Source: JAFNAG01 sp963721405 (GTDB lineage: Bacteria; Acidobacteriota; UBA6911). Taken from it: a stretch of 64,000 bases of DNA. Both the position numbers and the translations under genes were made by a program. Under the pieces are notes generated by a model that did no database searches, was not told the origin of the DNA, and saw only the letters and a list, made by a program, of their open reading frames with translations. Positions within the stretch are counted from its first letter, which is position 1. Each line of letters starts with the position of its first letter. Positions 1 through 8,388 of this stretch are shown piece by piece. The DNA is taken from positions 310,001-374,000 of the forward strand of contig CAVRJA010000002.1 in NCBI GenBank assembly GCA_963721405.1, read 5' to 3'.

Positions 1-2165
1 AGCGGCAGCTCCTTGACCTTGCCCTCCCTCATCTGCTGGTAGAGGGCCTGCAGCGACAGCCGCGCCGAGGACCGCAGCGATTGCTCGCGCAGCTTTGTCT
101 GGCGGTATTCCGCCACCTGACGGGCCTTGGCGGCATCCTCGAACACCTGCAGAGTGTCGCCTGCCTGAGGCAGATCCTGCAGTCCCTGAATTTCCACAGG
201 GACCGAGGGCCCGGCCTCAACGATGTGGATCCCGTGGTCATTGAGGAGGGCGCGTACCCGGCCGTGCACCGCACCGGCGACAAAAGAGTCGCCCACATGC
301 AGGGTTCCGTTCTGCACCAGGACGGTCGCGACGCATCCGCGTCCCTTGTCAACCTTGGCTTCCAGGACGACGCCGGCCGCCAACCGCTTGGGGTTGGCCT
401 TGAAGTCCTTCAGGTCGGCTACCAGGAGAATCATTTCGAGCAGCAGGTCGAGGTTGGTCCTCATCTTCGCGGAGACCGGGACCATGACCACGTCGCCACC
501 CCAATCTTCGGCCAGCAAACCTTGTTCGGACAGCGCCTGCTTCACCCTGTCGATCTGGGCGCCGGGCTTGTCGATCTTGTTGATGGCCACGATGATCGGA
601 ACGTTGGCGGCCTTGGCATGGTGGATGGCCTCGATCGTCTGTGGCATGACACCGTCGTCGGCGGCCACGACCAGCACTACGATATCCGTCGCCTGGGCGC
701 CACGCGCACGCATCAGGGTGAATGCCTCGTGGCCCGGCGTGTCGAGGAACGTTATGCCCCGGTCTTTGATGTCGACCTGGTAGGCGCCGATGTGCTGCGT
801 GATCCCGCCGGCCTCGGTCGCCGTAACGTTGGTTTCGCGAATGCCGTCCAGGAGTGATGTCTTGCCGTGGTCCACATGGCCCATAATCGTCACCACGGGG
901 GAACGCGGCACATGGTCCTCAGCCCTGTCGACCACTTCCTGCTTGCTCTCCGCTTCCTTCTCGAAGCTGATGACGTCGGCTTTGAAACCGAACTCGGCGC
1001 AAACTTCCCTGGCTACATCGAGGTCGAGCGTCTGGTTGATCGAAGCCAGGATGCCTTTTGAAATGAGCTTTTGGATGATGAACTTCGACTTGATGTCCAT
1101 TTTTTCCGCAAGCTCTTTGAGCGTGACGCCTTCGGTGATGCTAATCGGTTTGAACTCCTCAGGGGAAGCGGGCGGACGCGGAAACTCGATCACCCTCGCA
1201 GCGGGAGCTTCCGCCCGGTCCGTTCGTTTTCTCTTGAACGTCCTGGAAGGAACGGCGGCCCTCGCGGTCGCAGGCTTGTCTTCACGCAGGCCGCGCAGGA
1301 TTCTGTCCGAGATCTCCGGCGTGACAACCTTTTCGGTGCTGGTGCGCATGAGAATCTGGGACTTGGATTTCCGGACCACGACTTTTTTCGAGACCATGCC
1401 CGGAGCTGGCGCGGTTTCGGCCGGCGCCGCGTGCAATTCGACCTGCGCACCTTCGGCGGGCGGCTTTGCGACAGGGGGCGCGACCTCCGCGGGCGCCTCC
1501 GGCGCCGCAGGTTGCTCCGCCGCCGTTACCGCCTCGACTTCTGCGGGCTTCGGTTCGATGTGCGGCGCGGCCGCGTCAGGCGGGAGCGTCGGGAAGGACG
1601 CCTGTGCTACGTGTTCTTGCGCTGCTTCGACCGCAGCGGGCTCTTCGGGCGGCTTCTGGATCTCAATCGCGGTGACTTCCACCAGCCCGGCAGTCTCTCG
1701 ATCGTAATGCTTTCGGCCCTTTCTGGGAGCCAGCGAAGGCTTCGTCGGCTCTTCGACAGCCGGTTTCTTGACCTCGACCGGTTCCGCCTTCTTGCCCTTG
1801 CGCACCCCGGCCGCTGCCTTGGCGGCGGGGACGTGCTTGACGGGAACTTCGACGGCCGGCTTCGGCGCCGCCTTGCGGGCGGCATTCCTGTTTTCGGACT
1901 CCGCCTCTTGGACCTGGGCCTGCTTCTTCTCAGCCTTGCGGGCGGCTTCGGCTTCTTTCTCTTTCTTCTTTTCCGCTTCCGCGAGTTTGGCGGCGGCGGC
2001 TTCGCGCTGCGAGAAAATCTTCTTCCGGATCGTCTCGGCAAAACTGAGGTCGATCGTGGCACTGGGGGAAAACACGTACAATCCCAGCCGCTTCAGTTCA
2101 GAGAGTATCACCCCGTTCTGAACTGAACACTCTGTCGCCAGTTCCGCGACTGTGATTTTATCCAT
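1..2165 (-). CDS. infB: Translation initiation factor IF-2 (3' end outside window)
   Basis: GTPase that places initiator tRNA on the 30S subunit and promotes subunit joining. The start is the ATG at 2165, whose product opens MDKITVAELATECS, an IF2 N-terminal helix domain. A Lys/Ala/Pro/Glu-rich low-complexity linker follows (about residues 60-330), then a second IF2_N domain. The G domain begins near residue 425: P-loop GHVDHGKT (about 867-893), DTPGHEAF (about 730-755) and NKID (about 575-590). The reading frame is open through position 1, so 721 codons are present and the last C-terminal domains lie outside the window. It is the third gene of the rimP-nusA-infB operon, 112 nt after nusA. 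Identification is secure from the motifs and gene order. Confidence 0.97.
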   Translation of the reverse strand, partial: MDKITVAELATECSVQNGVILSELKRLGLYVFSPSATIDLSFAETIRKKIFSQREAAAAKLAEAEKKKEKEAEAARKAEKKQAQVQEAESENRNAARKAAPKPAVEVPVKHVPAAKAAAGVRKGKKAEPVEVKKPAVEEPTKPSLAPRKGRKHYDRETAGLVEVTAIEIQKPPEEPAAVEAAQEHVAQASFPTLPPDAAAPHIEPKPAEVEAVTAAEQPAAPEAPAEVAPPVAKPPAEGAQVELHAAPAETAPAPGMVSKKVVVRKSKSQILMRTSTEKVVTPEISDRILRGLREDKPATARAAVPSRTFKRKRTDRAEAPAARVIEFPRPPASPEEFKPISITEGVTLKELAEKMDIKSKFIIQKLISKGILASINQTLDLDVAREVCAEFGFKADVISFEKEAESKQEVVDRAEDHVPRSPVVTIMGHVDHGKTSLLDGIRETNVTATEAGGITQHIGAYQVDIKDRGITFLDTPGHEAFTLMRARGAQATDIVVLVVAADDGVMPQTIEAIHHAKAANVPIIVAINKIDKPGAQIDRVKQALSEQGLLAEDWGGDVVMVPVSAKMRTNLDLLLEMILLVADLKDFKANPKRLAAGVVLEAKVDKGRGCVATVLVQNGTLHVGDSFVAGAVHGRVRALLNDHGIHIVEAGPSVPVEIQGLQDLPQAGDTLQVFEDAAKARQVAEYRQTKLREQSLRSSARLSLQALYQQMREGKVKELP

Positions 2166-2230
2166 CTCTACCACGCACCTCTATTGTATGTAGAGGCCTG
2201 CCGTCAGAGCAGTGCCTAAACGATCATGTT

Positions 2231-2280
2231 AAAACAAAAACGACCCGGTTTTCAACCGGCCTGACGGCTTCCGTCCGTCA
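2231..2280 (-). terminator. Two tandem hairpins between nusA and infB, the second terminator-like
   Basis: Read on the minus strand, TGACGG/CCGTCA (2262-2267 and 2275-2280) form a first stem that includes the nusA stop codon. CCGGTT-GAA-AACCGG (2245-2259) forms a second, followed by a U-rich stretch (A-rich on the plus strand, 2231-2240). The U tract starts a few bases after the stem, so this is either a weak intrinsic terminator that tunes infB expression or a processing signal. Function is inferred from structure only. Confidence 0.5.
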
Positions 2281-3795
2281 GTCGTTCTTTTCCTCCCCTT
2301 CAGCGGAGTCTGGGACGGCCGGTTCCGCTTCATCGGAGGTTGCAGCATCAGCCGTGGCGGGCTCCGGAGTCGCGCCGGCGGCGTCTGCCGCGCTCGATGG
2401 TTCCTTTTCAGTCTCCTCGTGTCCTTCCGGCTCCGGGGATGGTTCCGCCGATTGCGCGGGCCGCCCGGCAGCGGGTTCGCCGCCGTGGGCCTGGATGGCC
2501 GTGGGCACTTCGACGCCCTCGGGAACCTCTATTTCGACCTCCTCAAACAGGTCCCGCGCTGCTTCCATGATTTTCGCCGCCGTCTTCTCTCCGATTCCCG
2601 GGATTTCGATGAGGCCGGCTTCGCCCAGCTCGAGGATCCGCTCGACGTTCTCTATGCCGGCTTCCCTCAATTTCTCGATGGTGCGTTCGCCGACCCCTTC
2701 CAGTTCGCCGAGCGACGTGGAAGACGACGTCAGCGACTCCATGACGCTGAGCACTTCCTGTCTCTTCTGCTCCTCGCTCTTGACGTCGATCTGCCAGCCG
2801 ATGAGCTTCGATGCCAGGCGCACGTTCTGCCCTTTTTTCCCGATCGCGAGGGACTGCTGCTTTTCCTCGACGATGACCTCCATGCGTTTTTCGGTGGGAT
2901 CGATGATCAGGACTTTGGAGATCTTGGCCGGATTCAGGGCGTTGGCGGCATATTGGGCGGCATCGTCCGACCACTGCACGATGTCGATCTTCTCGCCGCG
3001 AAGCTCGCGGATAATGGAATTTATGCGCGATCCCTTCATCCCGACACAGGCGCCCACCGGGTCCACATCCCGATCGAGGGACGCCACGGCCACCTTGGCC
3101 CGGTCCCCCGGTTCGTGGACTGCATTTTTGACCACGATCGTGCCGTCATAGATCTCGGGAATTTCCATCTCGAACAGGCGGAGCAGGAGTTGCGAATCGG
3201 TGCGGGAAAGGATCACCTGGGGTCCCTTCGCCACGGGCAGAACCTTGACGATGGCGGCGCGAACGCGTTCCCCCTGCTTGTAGGTTTCGGCACGGGACTG
3301 TTCGCGCAGGGGAAGGAGGGCTTCGGTTTTCCCGATGTCGACGATCATGTCAGGCCCCTCGAAGCGCTTGATCACGCCGTTGACCAGTTCGCCGATCTTT
3401 TCGGAATACTCGTTGTAAATATTCTGCCGCTCGGCTTCGCGCACCTTCTGCAGGATCACCTGCTTCGCGGTCTGCGCGGCAATTCGCCCTAGAACATCCA
3501 TGGCCTTTGGCATTTCGACCGTGTCATCCACCTGCAGGCTGTCATCGATCTGTTTGGCTTCTTCCAGCGAGATCTCGAGGCTGGGATTCTCGACTTGCTC
3601 GACGACGCGCTTCACGGCGAAAATCTCCACCATTCCCGTTTCCGGGTCGAAGCGCGCGTTGATGTCCTCATTAGTCTTGTAGTATTTTCGGGATGCCGCG
3701 ACCATGGCATCTTCCAACGCATCGATGATGATCTTCGGATCGATGTTCTTTTCCTTGCTAATCTGCTCGATGGTTTGAGTGATGATGTTCGACAT
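2278..3795 (-). CDS. nusA: Transcription termination/antitermination factor NusA
   Basis: RNA polymerase-bound elongation factor that modulates pausing, termination and antitermination. The 505-residue product has the NusA N-terminal domain (about 1-125), an S1 domain (about 135-200), KH1 with VGACVGMKGSRIN near residue 245 and KH2 with LAIGKKGQNVRLASK near residue 315. Two helix-hairpin-helix repeats follow (LEGVGERT and IPGIGEKT, about 360-410). The last 90 residues are an acidic Ala/Pro/Glu tail, probably disordered. It starts 27 nt after the rimP stop and is co-oriented with rimP and infB, the classical operon. Confident from domain order and context. Confidence 0.98.
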   Translation of the reverse strand: MSNIITQTIEQISKEKNIDPKIIIDALEDAMVAASRKYYKTNEDINARFDPETGMVEIFAVKRVVEQVENPSLEISLEEAKQIDDSLQVDDTVEMPKAMDVLGRIAAQTAKQVILQKVREAERQNIYNEYSEKIGELVNGVIKRFEGPDMIVDIGKTEALLPLREQSRAETYKQGERVRAAIVKVLPVAKGPQVILSRTDSQLLLRLFEMEIPEIYDGTIVVKNAVHEPGDRAKVAVASLDRDVDPVGACVGMKGSRINSIIRELRGEKIDIVQWSDDAAQYAANALNPAKISKVLIIDPTEKRMEVIVEEKQQSLAIGKKGQNVRLASKLIGWQIDVKSEEQKRQEVLSVMESLTSSSTSLGELEGVGERTIEKLREAGIENVERILELGEAGLIEIPGIGEKTAAKIMEAARDLFEEVEIEVPEGVEVPTAIQAHGGEPAAGRPAQSAEPSPEPEGHEETEKEPSSAADAAGATPEPATADAATSDEAEPAVPDSAEGEEKND

Positions 3796-3822
3796 AGTCT
3801 GTAACTCCCGGGGCGTGTCGCC

Positions 3823-4296
3823 CTAAATCTCAATGATGAGATTCGCTTTCTCGATATCTCCCACTGCGATGTCGACCTTCTTTCCAGAAGCCACTTCGAG
3901 CTCCACCCTCCCCGCGGCCGCTCCGAGGATCTTCCCCCTGAAGTTCCGCTGCCCTTCGATGGGGGAGCGGGTTCGCACGCGGGCGCTCTTCCCGGCGAAG
4001 CGCTGATAATCCGCCTCTTTCACAAGGGGGCGATCCAGGCCCGGCGACGATACCTCCAGCGTGTAGCTGAAGGGAACCCAGTCCTCCACATCCAGAAGTA
4101 CAGAAAGCCGCTTGCTGAAACGTTCGCAGTCAGTCAGGGTCACGCCCTTGGGTCGATCAATATATGTTCTCACCACCGGGCGACTGCCGCCACCCTTGAA
4201 TTCGACGAGGACGACCTCCAGCTCCATCGAAGCGGCCACTTGCCCCGCGAGGTCCGAGATCTTGGCCACCAGGTTTTCGTGCTGGTTCGATTCCAT
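3823..4296 (-). CDS. rimP: Ribosome maturation factor RimP
   Basis: Needed for 30S subunit maturation. The product has the RimP N-terminal alpha/beta domain (GGGSRPVVRTYIDRPKGVTL, DCERFSKRLSVLLD) and the C-terminal SH3-like domain (VSSPGLDRPLVKEADYQRFAGK and following). I chose the ATG at 4296 (MESNQHENLV, 157 residues). The longer frame from a GTG at 4347 would begin inside a perfect terminator-like hairpin and encode a non-conserved leader. First gene of the operon with nusA and infB. A sigma-70-like promoter lies at 4373-4401. Confidence 0.93.
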   Translation of the reverse strand: MESNQHENLVAKISDLAGQVAASMELEVVLVEFKGGGSRPVVRTYIDRPKGVTLTDCERFSKRLSVLLDVEDWVPFSYTLEVSSPGLDRPLVKEADYQRFAGKSARVRTRSPIEGQRNFRGKILGAAAGRVELEVASGKKVDIAVGDIEKANLIIEI

Positions 4297-4322
4297 ATCG
4301 ACGTCGTTTTCAATGACCCCAA

Positions 4323-4350
4323 AATAAAAAAGTGGGCGTAAGCCCACTTC
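4323..4350 (-). promoter_or_regulatory. rimP leader hairpin with U tract
   Basis: On the minus strand AAGTGGGC-TTAC-GCCCACTT forms a perfect 8-bp stem with a 4-nt loop (4330-4349), followed at once by a run of six U. It sits between the promoter and the rimP ATG at 4296, so it has the form of an attenuator. Hairpins of this kind ahead of rimP occur in several phyla; the regulatory role here is inferred. Confidence 0.65.
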
Positions 4351-4372
4351 TCCTCAAAGCTAGCCGGATGAT

Positions 4373-4401
4373 ATGTTAGTCGATTGCCGGCCAAATATCA
4401 A
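4373..4401 (-). promoter_or_regulatory. Sigma-70-type promoter of rimP-nusA-infB
   Basis: Minus-strand TTGATA (4396-4401) and TAACAT (4373-4378) are separated by exactly 17 nt. Transcription would start near 4366, giving a leader of about 70 nt that contains the hairpin at 4330-4349. Confidence 0.55.
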
Positions 4402-4531
4402 GTTAACCCGGCTCGCAGGCCAAGCCCCGCTGCGCACGGTTTCACGAAAGCCGCCGTGGCCCCCGCGAGTCGTTGAAATTCCCGGCTCCCATCCCGGGCA
4501 TCCGCATCTTGCGGCTGCCTTTCCGGGACGC

Positions 4532-5983
4532 CTACTTCTTGCCGGCGGGCGCAGCCGCAGCGGGAGGCGCGGGCTCCAGGTAATCGGCCTCGCCCTTGCC
4601 CAGTTTGTCCAAAGTGTCCTTCTCGGCGATCTTTACATAAGGCTCCCCAAGGACCTGGGCGTACACGCCGTCTTTATTCTCATTGCCGAAGATGCAGTCG
4701 ACTTTTATGGCGCCAGCCTGCTTGAGGATTACATGGACGACAGGCTTGTCGAGCCCATATTTGGAAAGCGCGCCGGGAGCGTCCACGAATCCTTTGACCG
4801 GCTTTTCCAGCGCATCGAATATTTCGTTGACGGCATCCCACTTCGCTTTCTTCTTGGGTTCACCCACGAGCCAGTCCGAACCGCCCTGAGCCTTGGACAG
4901 GTTCACGGTGCCCTTGGCGTTGGTGACGGTAACCGCATCGATATCCCACCGCGGGATCGACGCCATGGTCTTGTCCCGAAGATCCGCGGGAGACTTCAGC
5001 AGCTTGTCGACGAATTCCTTGTCGACAAAAAACAGCTCCGGACGGCTCTCGTCGCGGGCGATGTACAGGGTGGCGCTCGTCTCCGCCGCCTTATCTTTCT
5101 CCGCCGGGATCTTGCCGGGCTTTGCCCTGGCTTCCCCCTTCCTGACCAGCTTGGATTTCTCCAGGCCGATCACGAGGTGCTTGATCGCCCGGTCCTTACC
5201 AACAGTCAGGCGCACGTCCGCGATTGGCTTGTCCAGCCCGAGGCTCGCGTACTCGTCCGGGTTGCCCTCGAAAAACTCCTTGATTCGCCCGGCGCTCAGA
5301 TCCCCCAGGATCGTGCTGACGGCGGAGGAGTCCGCAGGCCACTTCGCTTTCCCCAGGATCCACCATCGGTCCTTCTCTCTGGACAGGGACAATGGCCCCT
5401 TGTCGCTCTTTATGTCCAAGGATTGCGTGTCCGGCTGTTGGAAACTCAGGACCGCACGGTTACGCAGGTCGTCGAGCTTCTTGTTGAAGGTGCCGGCAAC
5501 ACTGCTCGAGACCAGAAGGACCTGATTGCTGCCCTGCAGGGCCGCATAGGTGAAGGTGCCTGTCGGGTTATTGCTGCCGAACCGGATCTCGCGCGTCTTA
5601 CCGTCCTTGGTTTTGAACGAAACCGTTGTCTGCGCGGGATTCAGGCCAAACTGCGCCAGGTTGGCGGCATTCTCGTCCACCACCGACTCCCGGCTGATGT
5701 CTGCAGCCGAGGTCGCGATCCGGTTCAATTCGTCCGAGTCGGCATCGAGCGCCCGGGGCGCCGTGATCCCCCACTGCGTGGCGCTCTCGCGCACGGCAGT
5801 GATGTGCTGCTCCGGCGTAATCAGGTCCAGCTGTTGCACATCATCCCCCGGGACCTTCCAGACCACGTTCTCTCCCTGCTTGGCCTTGGAGCGCTCTTCG
5901 CCCCCCTTGATCTCATAGAAGTAGAGGAAAACACCCAAGCCCAGGCACAAAAGCAGAAGTATGAGGGTACCTTTGAATCGCAT
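4532..5983 (-). CDS. DUF4340 domain-containing membrane-anchored protein
   Basis: A 483-residue protein with one N-terminal membrane segment (GTLILLLLCLGLGVFLYFY) and a large extracytoplasmic part. That part contains repeated DUF4340-type modules (for example around residues 70-200 and 300-400: KTREIRFGSNNPTG, VDCIFGNENKDGVY). The tail is Pro/Ala-rich and ends GKK. The ATG at 5983 is preferred: it lies 1 nt after the upstream stop and has GGAGAAGG as ribosome binding site. It is the last gene of a four-gene ABC exporter operon; DUF4340 proteins commonly accompany GldG-like proteins. Substrate unknown. Confidence 0.85.
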   Translation of the reverse strand: MRFKGTLILLLLCLGLGVFLYFYEIKGGEERSKAKQGENVVWKVPGDDVQQLDLITPEQHITAVRESATQWGITAPRALDADSDELNRIATSAADISRESVVDENAANLAQFGLNPAQTTVSFKTKDGKTREIRFGSNNPTGTFTYAALQGSNQVLLVSSSVAGTFNKKLDDLRNRAVLSFQQPDTQSLDIKSDKGPLSLSREKDRWWILGKAKWPADSSAVSTILGDLSAGRIKEFFEGNPDEYASLGLDKPIADVRLTVGKDRAIKHLVIGLEKSKLVRKGEARAKPGKIPAEKDKAAETSATLYIARDESRPELFFVDKEFVDKLLKSPADLRDKTMASIPRWDIDAVTVTNAKGTVNLSKAQGGSDWLVGEPKKKAKWDAVNEIFDALEKPVKGFVDAPGALSKYGLDKPVVHVILKQAGAIKVDCIFGNENKDGVYAQVLGEPYVKIAEKDTLDKLGKGEADYLEPAPPAAAAPAGKK

Positions 5984-5984
5984 C

Positions 5985-7571
5985 CTACCTTCTCCGGCGG
6001 GTCCAAACAACGATGCCGCACGCGAGCACCGCGCCCGGCAAAAAGATCAGCGTGAACAGCTGCAGCATTCTCGCCTGGCTTTCCGACATGACCACCTTTC
6101 GGTCCTCCGGAGCCTTCGGGCGGATTGAAATCAAGTCCTCATCCTGCGCCAGCCAGCTGACCATGTTCATGAACAGGTCGCCGTTCCCCTGGGATTGATA
6201 GTAAGGGATAGAGGCAAAATCGGAGTCGCCGACAACCACCATGCGCGCCTTGACCGCCGGGCTGTTCTCCGCGGCCGGCTGGATCTCTTTATTGACCGCT
6301 ACGGCCAGCAGCAGGGGGCCTTTGAGATCCGCCTTTTCGTCAAACGTCGCGTTCTGGTTCTTGAGATCAGTCTCACCCCAGCTGTTTGCGTTGCTCTTGA
6401 ACAGGGGCTCAACCGTCACTCCGCTCACCGTCTCCTTGGCCGTCTCGAGGGAACGAGCGAGGGGGAAGAACGTCATCTCACCCTTCATCCGGCTGGTGAT
6501 CGCGTGGGATTCATAGGAAAGCACGAGCGGTATGCTGGGGCCGGCGCCCAGAAGCCGGCCGGCGCCGCTGACATCGAGGACGATATCCTCGTTGGGAGTC
6601 ACCTGCCAGCCTTTCAGGAAATCGGCCAGGGACGCGGAGGGCGACGGGTCGGTCATCACCAGCAGGCCGCCGCCCTTATTGAGAAAATTATTCAGATACT
6701 CAAGTTCCTTGGGGAAGGGCTCCGTCTTCGGGCCGGACAGCACAATGACCTTGGCGTCCGCAGGCACGTTTGCCTCGCTGGCGAGATTAACGGTGGCGAC
6801 TTTGAGGCCCTCCTTCTCCAGACCCTTCTTGGCGTCACCGAATCCGCCCTTCTCGGTGTCATTGGGATCCTTTTCGCCGTGCCCCTGGACGAAGTAAACA
6901 GTCTTGGTCTCGGTCCTTTGAATCTTGATGAGCGCGTTGGTCAAATCCTCTTCTTTGACCTCTTCCGACTTTTTCTCGATTTTTTCCTGGCGCCCTTCAT
7001 ACAGCAGGACCACCGTACCCGACTTCATGGAGGATCCGGTGAATGGGTTCGTGAATGTCCCGTACTCCGTGACCCCGTACTGTTTCGCCACCTCGGGGTT
7101 TTTGTCGGGATCGATGAATTCGAACCGCACGTTGTGGCTGGCGCCCCGGAACTCGGTCATCAGCTCCTTCAGCGGGGGGTAGGTCCCGCCCGGGAAGAAC
7201 GCCTTGATCTGGAGCTCCTTGTTCAACTTGCCCAGGATCTGCGTGGTTTGGGGCGCGAGCGTGAACCTGCCGACGCCGGTCAGATCAAAGCGCCTGGAGT
7301 GCCTCTGCCCGAAAAAGTTGAGGCCGACCACAAGCGCGAGAACCAGCAGCACCGAGACCACATAGTTGGTGAGGTACTTGGTCGAGCGCTTGCCGAGCGT
7401 CTGCATGATGTGCTTGTAGTTGGCAACGAGCCCCGTGACGATCGCTATCCCACCCACCAGGGCCATGCCGATCGCCCACTTGTCCCAGACACTGGTGACG
7501 GAGTAGTAGAGGGCGGCGGCCACAAGCAACGGCCAGCCCACAGTATCCAGCTTTTGCAGATATTTGCTCAT
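5985..7571 (-). CDS. GldG-like ABC transporter auxiliary protein
   Basis: A 528-residue protein resembling the GldG / ABC_transp_aux family of extracytoplasmic subunits that accompany ABC-2 exporters. Membrane segments are visible near the N-terminus (WPLLVAAALYYSV, MALVGGIAIVTGLV, YVVSVLLVLALVVGLNFF) and at the extreme C-terminus (FTLIFLPGAVLACGIVVW before RRRR). The middle is a periplasmic domain (YFVQGHGEKDP, VIVLSGPKTEPFP). The ATG at 7571 overlaps the upstream stop as TAATG, indicating translational coupling with the permease. Role in gliding or another export process cannot be told from sequence. Confidence 0.85.
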   Translation of the reverse strand: MSKYLQKLDTVGWPLLVAAALYYSVTSVWDKWAIGMALVGGIAIVTGLVANYKHIMQTLGKRSTKYLTNYVVSVLLVLALVVGLNFFGQRHSRRFDLTGVGRFTLAPQTTQILGKLNKELQIKAFFPGGTYPPLKELMTEFRGASHNVRFEFIDPDKNPEVAKQYGVTEYGTFTNPFTGSSMKSGTVVLLYEGRQEKIEKKSEEVKEEDLTNALIKIQRTETKTVYFVQGHGEKDPNDTEKGGFGDAKKGLEKEGLKVATVNLASEANVPADAKVIVLSGPKTEPFPKELEYLNNFLNKGGGLLVMTDPSPSASLADFLKGWQVTPNEDIVLDVSGAGRLLGAGPSIPLVLSYESHAITSRMKGEMTFFPLARSLETAKETVSGVTVEPLFKSNANSWGETDLKNQNATFDEKADLKGPLLLAVAVNKEIQPAAENSPAVKARMVVVGDSDFASIPYYQSQGNGDLFMNMVSWLAQDEDLISIRPKAPEDRKVVMSESQARMLQLFTLIFLPGAVLACGIVVWTRRRR

Positions 7572-8341
7572 TAGCTTTTCCACCGCATCGATTCAAGCGA
7601 GCGATATGTAAGGAACAGGCCGACAAACGCGAACGTGACGTAGAAAATGACGTTCGAGGTATCGATCACCCCCTTGATGAAGTCATCCAGGTGACCGATG
7701 ACAGACAGGTAGCTGAGCACATCCCGCATTGCTCCCTGCGCGGACGCCGAAAAGGAGTCGACCAGCCAGAGGACCAGGATCACGGCGAAGGTGATCAAAC
7801 CCGCGACGATCTGGTTTTCGGTGAGCGTCGATATGAACAGCCCCACCGCCAGCAGCGCCGCCCCATAGAGGAACAGGCCGAAATACGCTCCGAGGATGGG
7901 CTTCCACTCGGGCTGACCGTACAGGAAGAGGGCCGAAATGGTGATGCCGCTCGTGGCGAACATGATCAGCAGAAAGCTCAGGGTGGCAAAATACTTGCCG
8001 AGCATCACCTGCACGTTGCTGACGGGCGTCGTGAGCAGGAGTTCGATCGTGCCCCGTTTCTTCTCCTCGGCGACCAACCCCATCGTGATCATCGGGATCA
8101 TGAAGAGCAGGACGACGCTCACGGTCCCGAAGAGGCTGCGCGTCACGATGCCGGGCACGTCCACCGGCGGCGAACCTTGACCGTACGCCGCCTGCATCAT
8201 GGTCGATTGGACCACCGCCGTCAGGATGCTGTAGAAGAAAAACCCGGACAGGAAGACAAACACGGTCAGCACGACGTAGGCTATGGGGGAGACGAAATAG
8301 CTCTTCATCTCACGCTGCCAGATAGCCAGGATGTTTCGCAT
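7571..8341 (-). CDS. ABC-2 type transporter permease
   Basis: A 256-residue integral membrane protein with six predicted segments. It opens MRNILAIWQREMKSYFVSPIA, the GldF/ABC-2 permease N-terminal pattern with a long first segment (YVVLTVFVFLSGFFFYSIL). The conserved cytoplasmic stretch MGLVAEEKKRGTIELLLTTP is the usual ABC-2 permease coupling region. It lies 47 nt after the ATPase gene and overlaps the next gene by TAATG. It forms the membrane channel with the ATPase at 8389-9324. Confidence 0.92.
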   Translation of the reverse strand: MRNILAIWQREMKSYFVSPIAYVVLTVFVFLSGFFFYSILTAVVQSTMMQAAYGQGSPPVDVPGIVTRSLFGTVSVVLLFMIPMITMGLVAEEKKRGTIELLLTTPVSNVQVMLGKYFATLSFLLIMFATSGITISALFLYGQPEWKPILGAYFGLFLYGAALLAVGLFISTLTENQIVAGLITFAVILVLWLVDSFSASAQGAMRDVLSYLSVIGHLDDFIKGVIDTSNVIFYVTFAFVGLFLTYRSLESMRWKS

Positions 8342-8388
8342 ATTGGAATCCTCAGCCTGGAGCAGGAGCGGCCGGCACGTAACCCGCC

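Noticed and set aside
4297..4347. GTG start of rimP at 4347
   Set aside because: It would lie inside a terminator-like hairpin and add a non-conserved leader.
4373..6055. Plus-strand open frame of 560 codons opposite the DUF4340 gene
   Set aside because: It is the mirror frame of a well supported gene with signal anchor, ribosome binding site and operon overlap; the translation is Arg/Asp/Leu-rich without recognisable domains.
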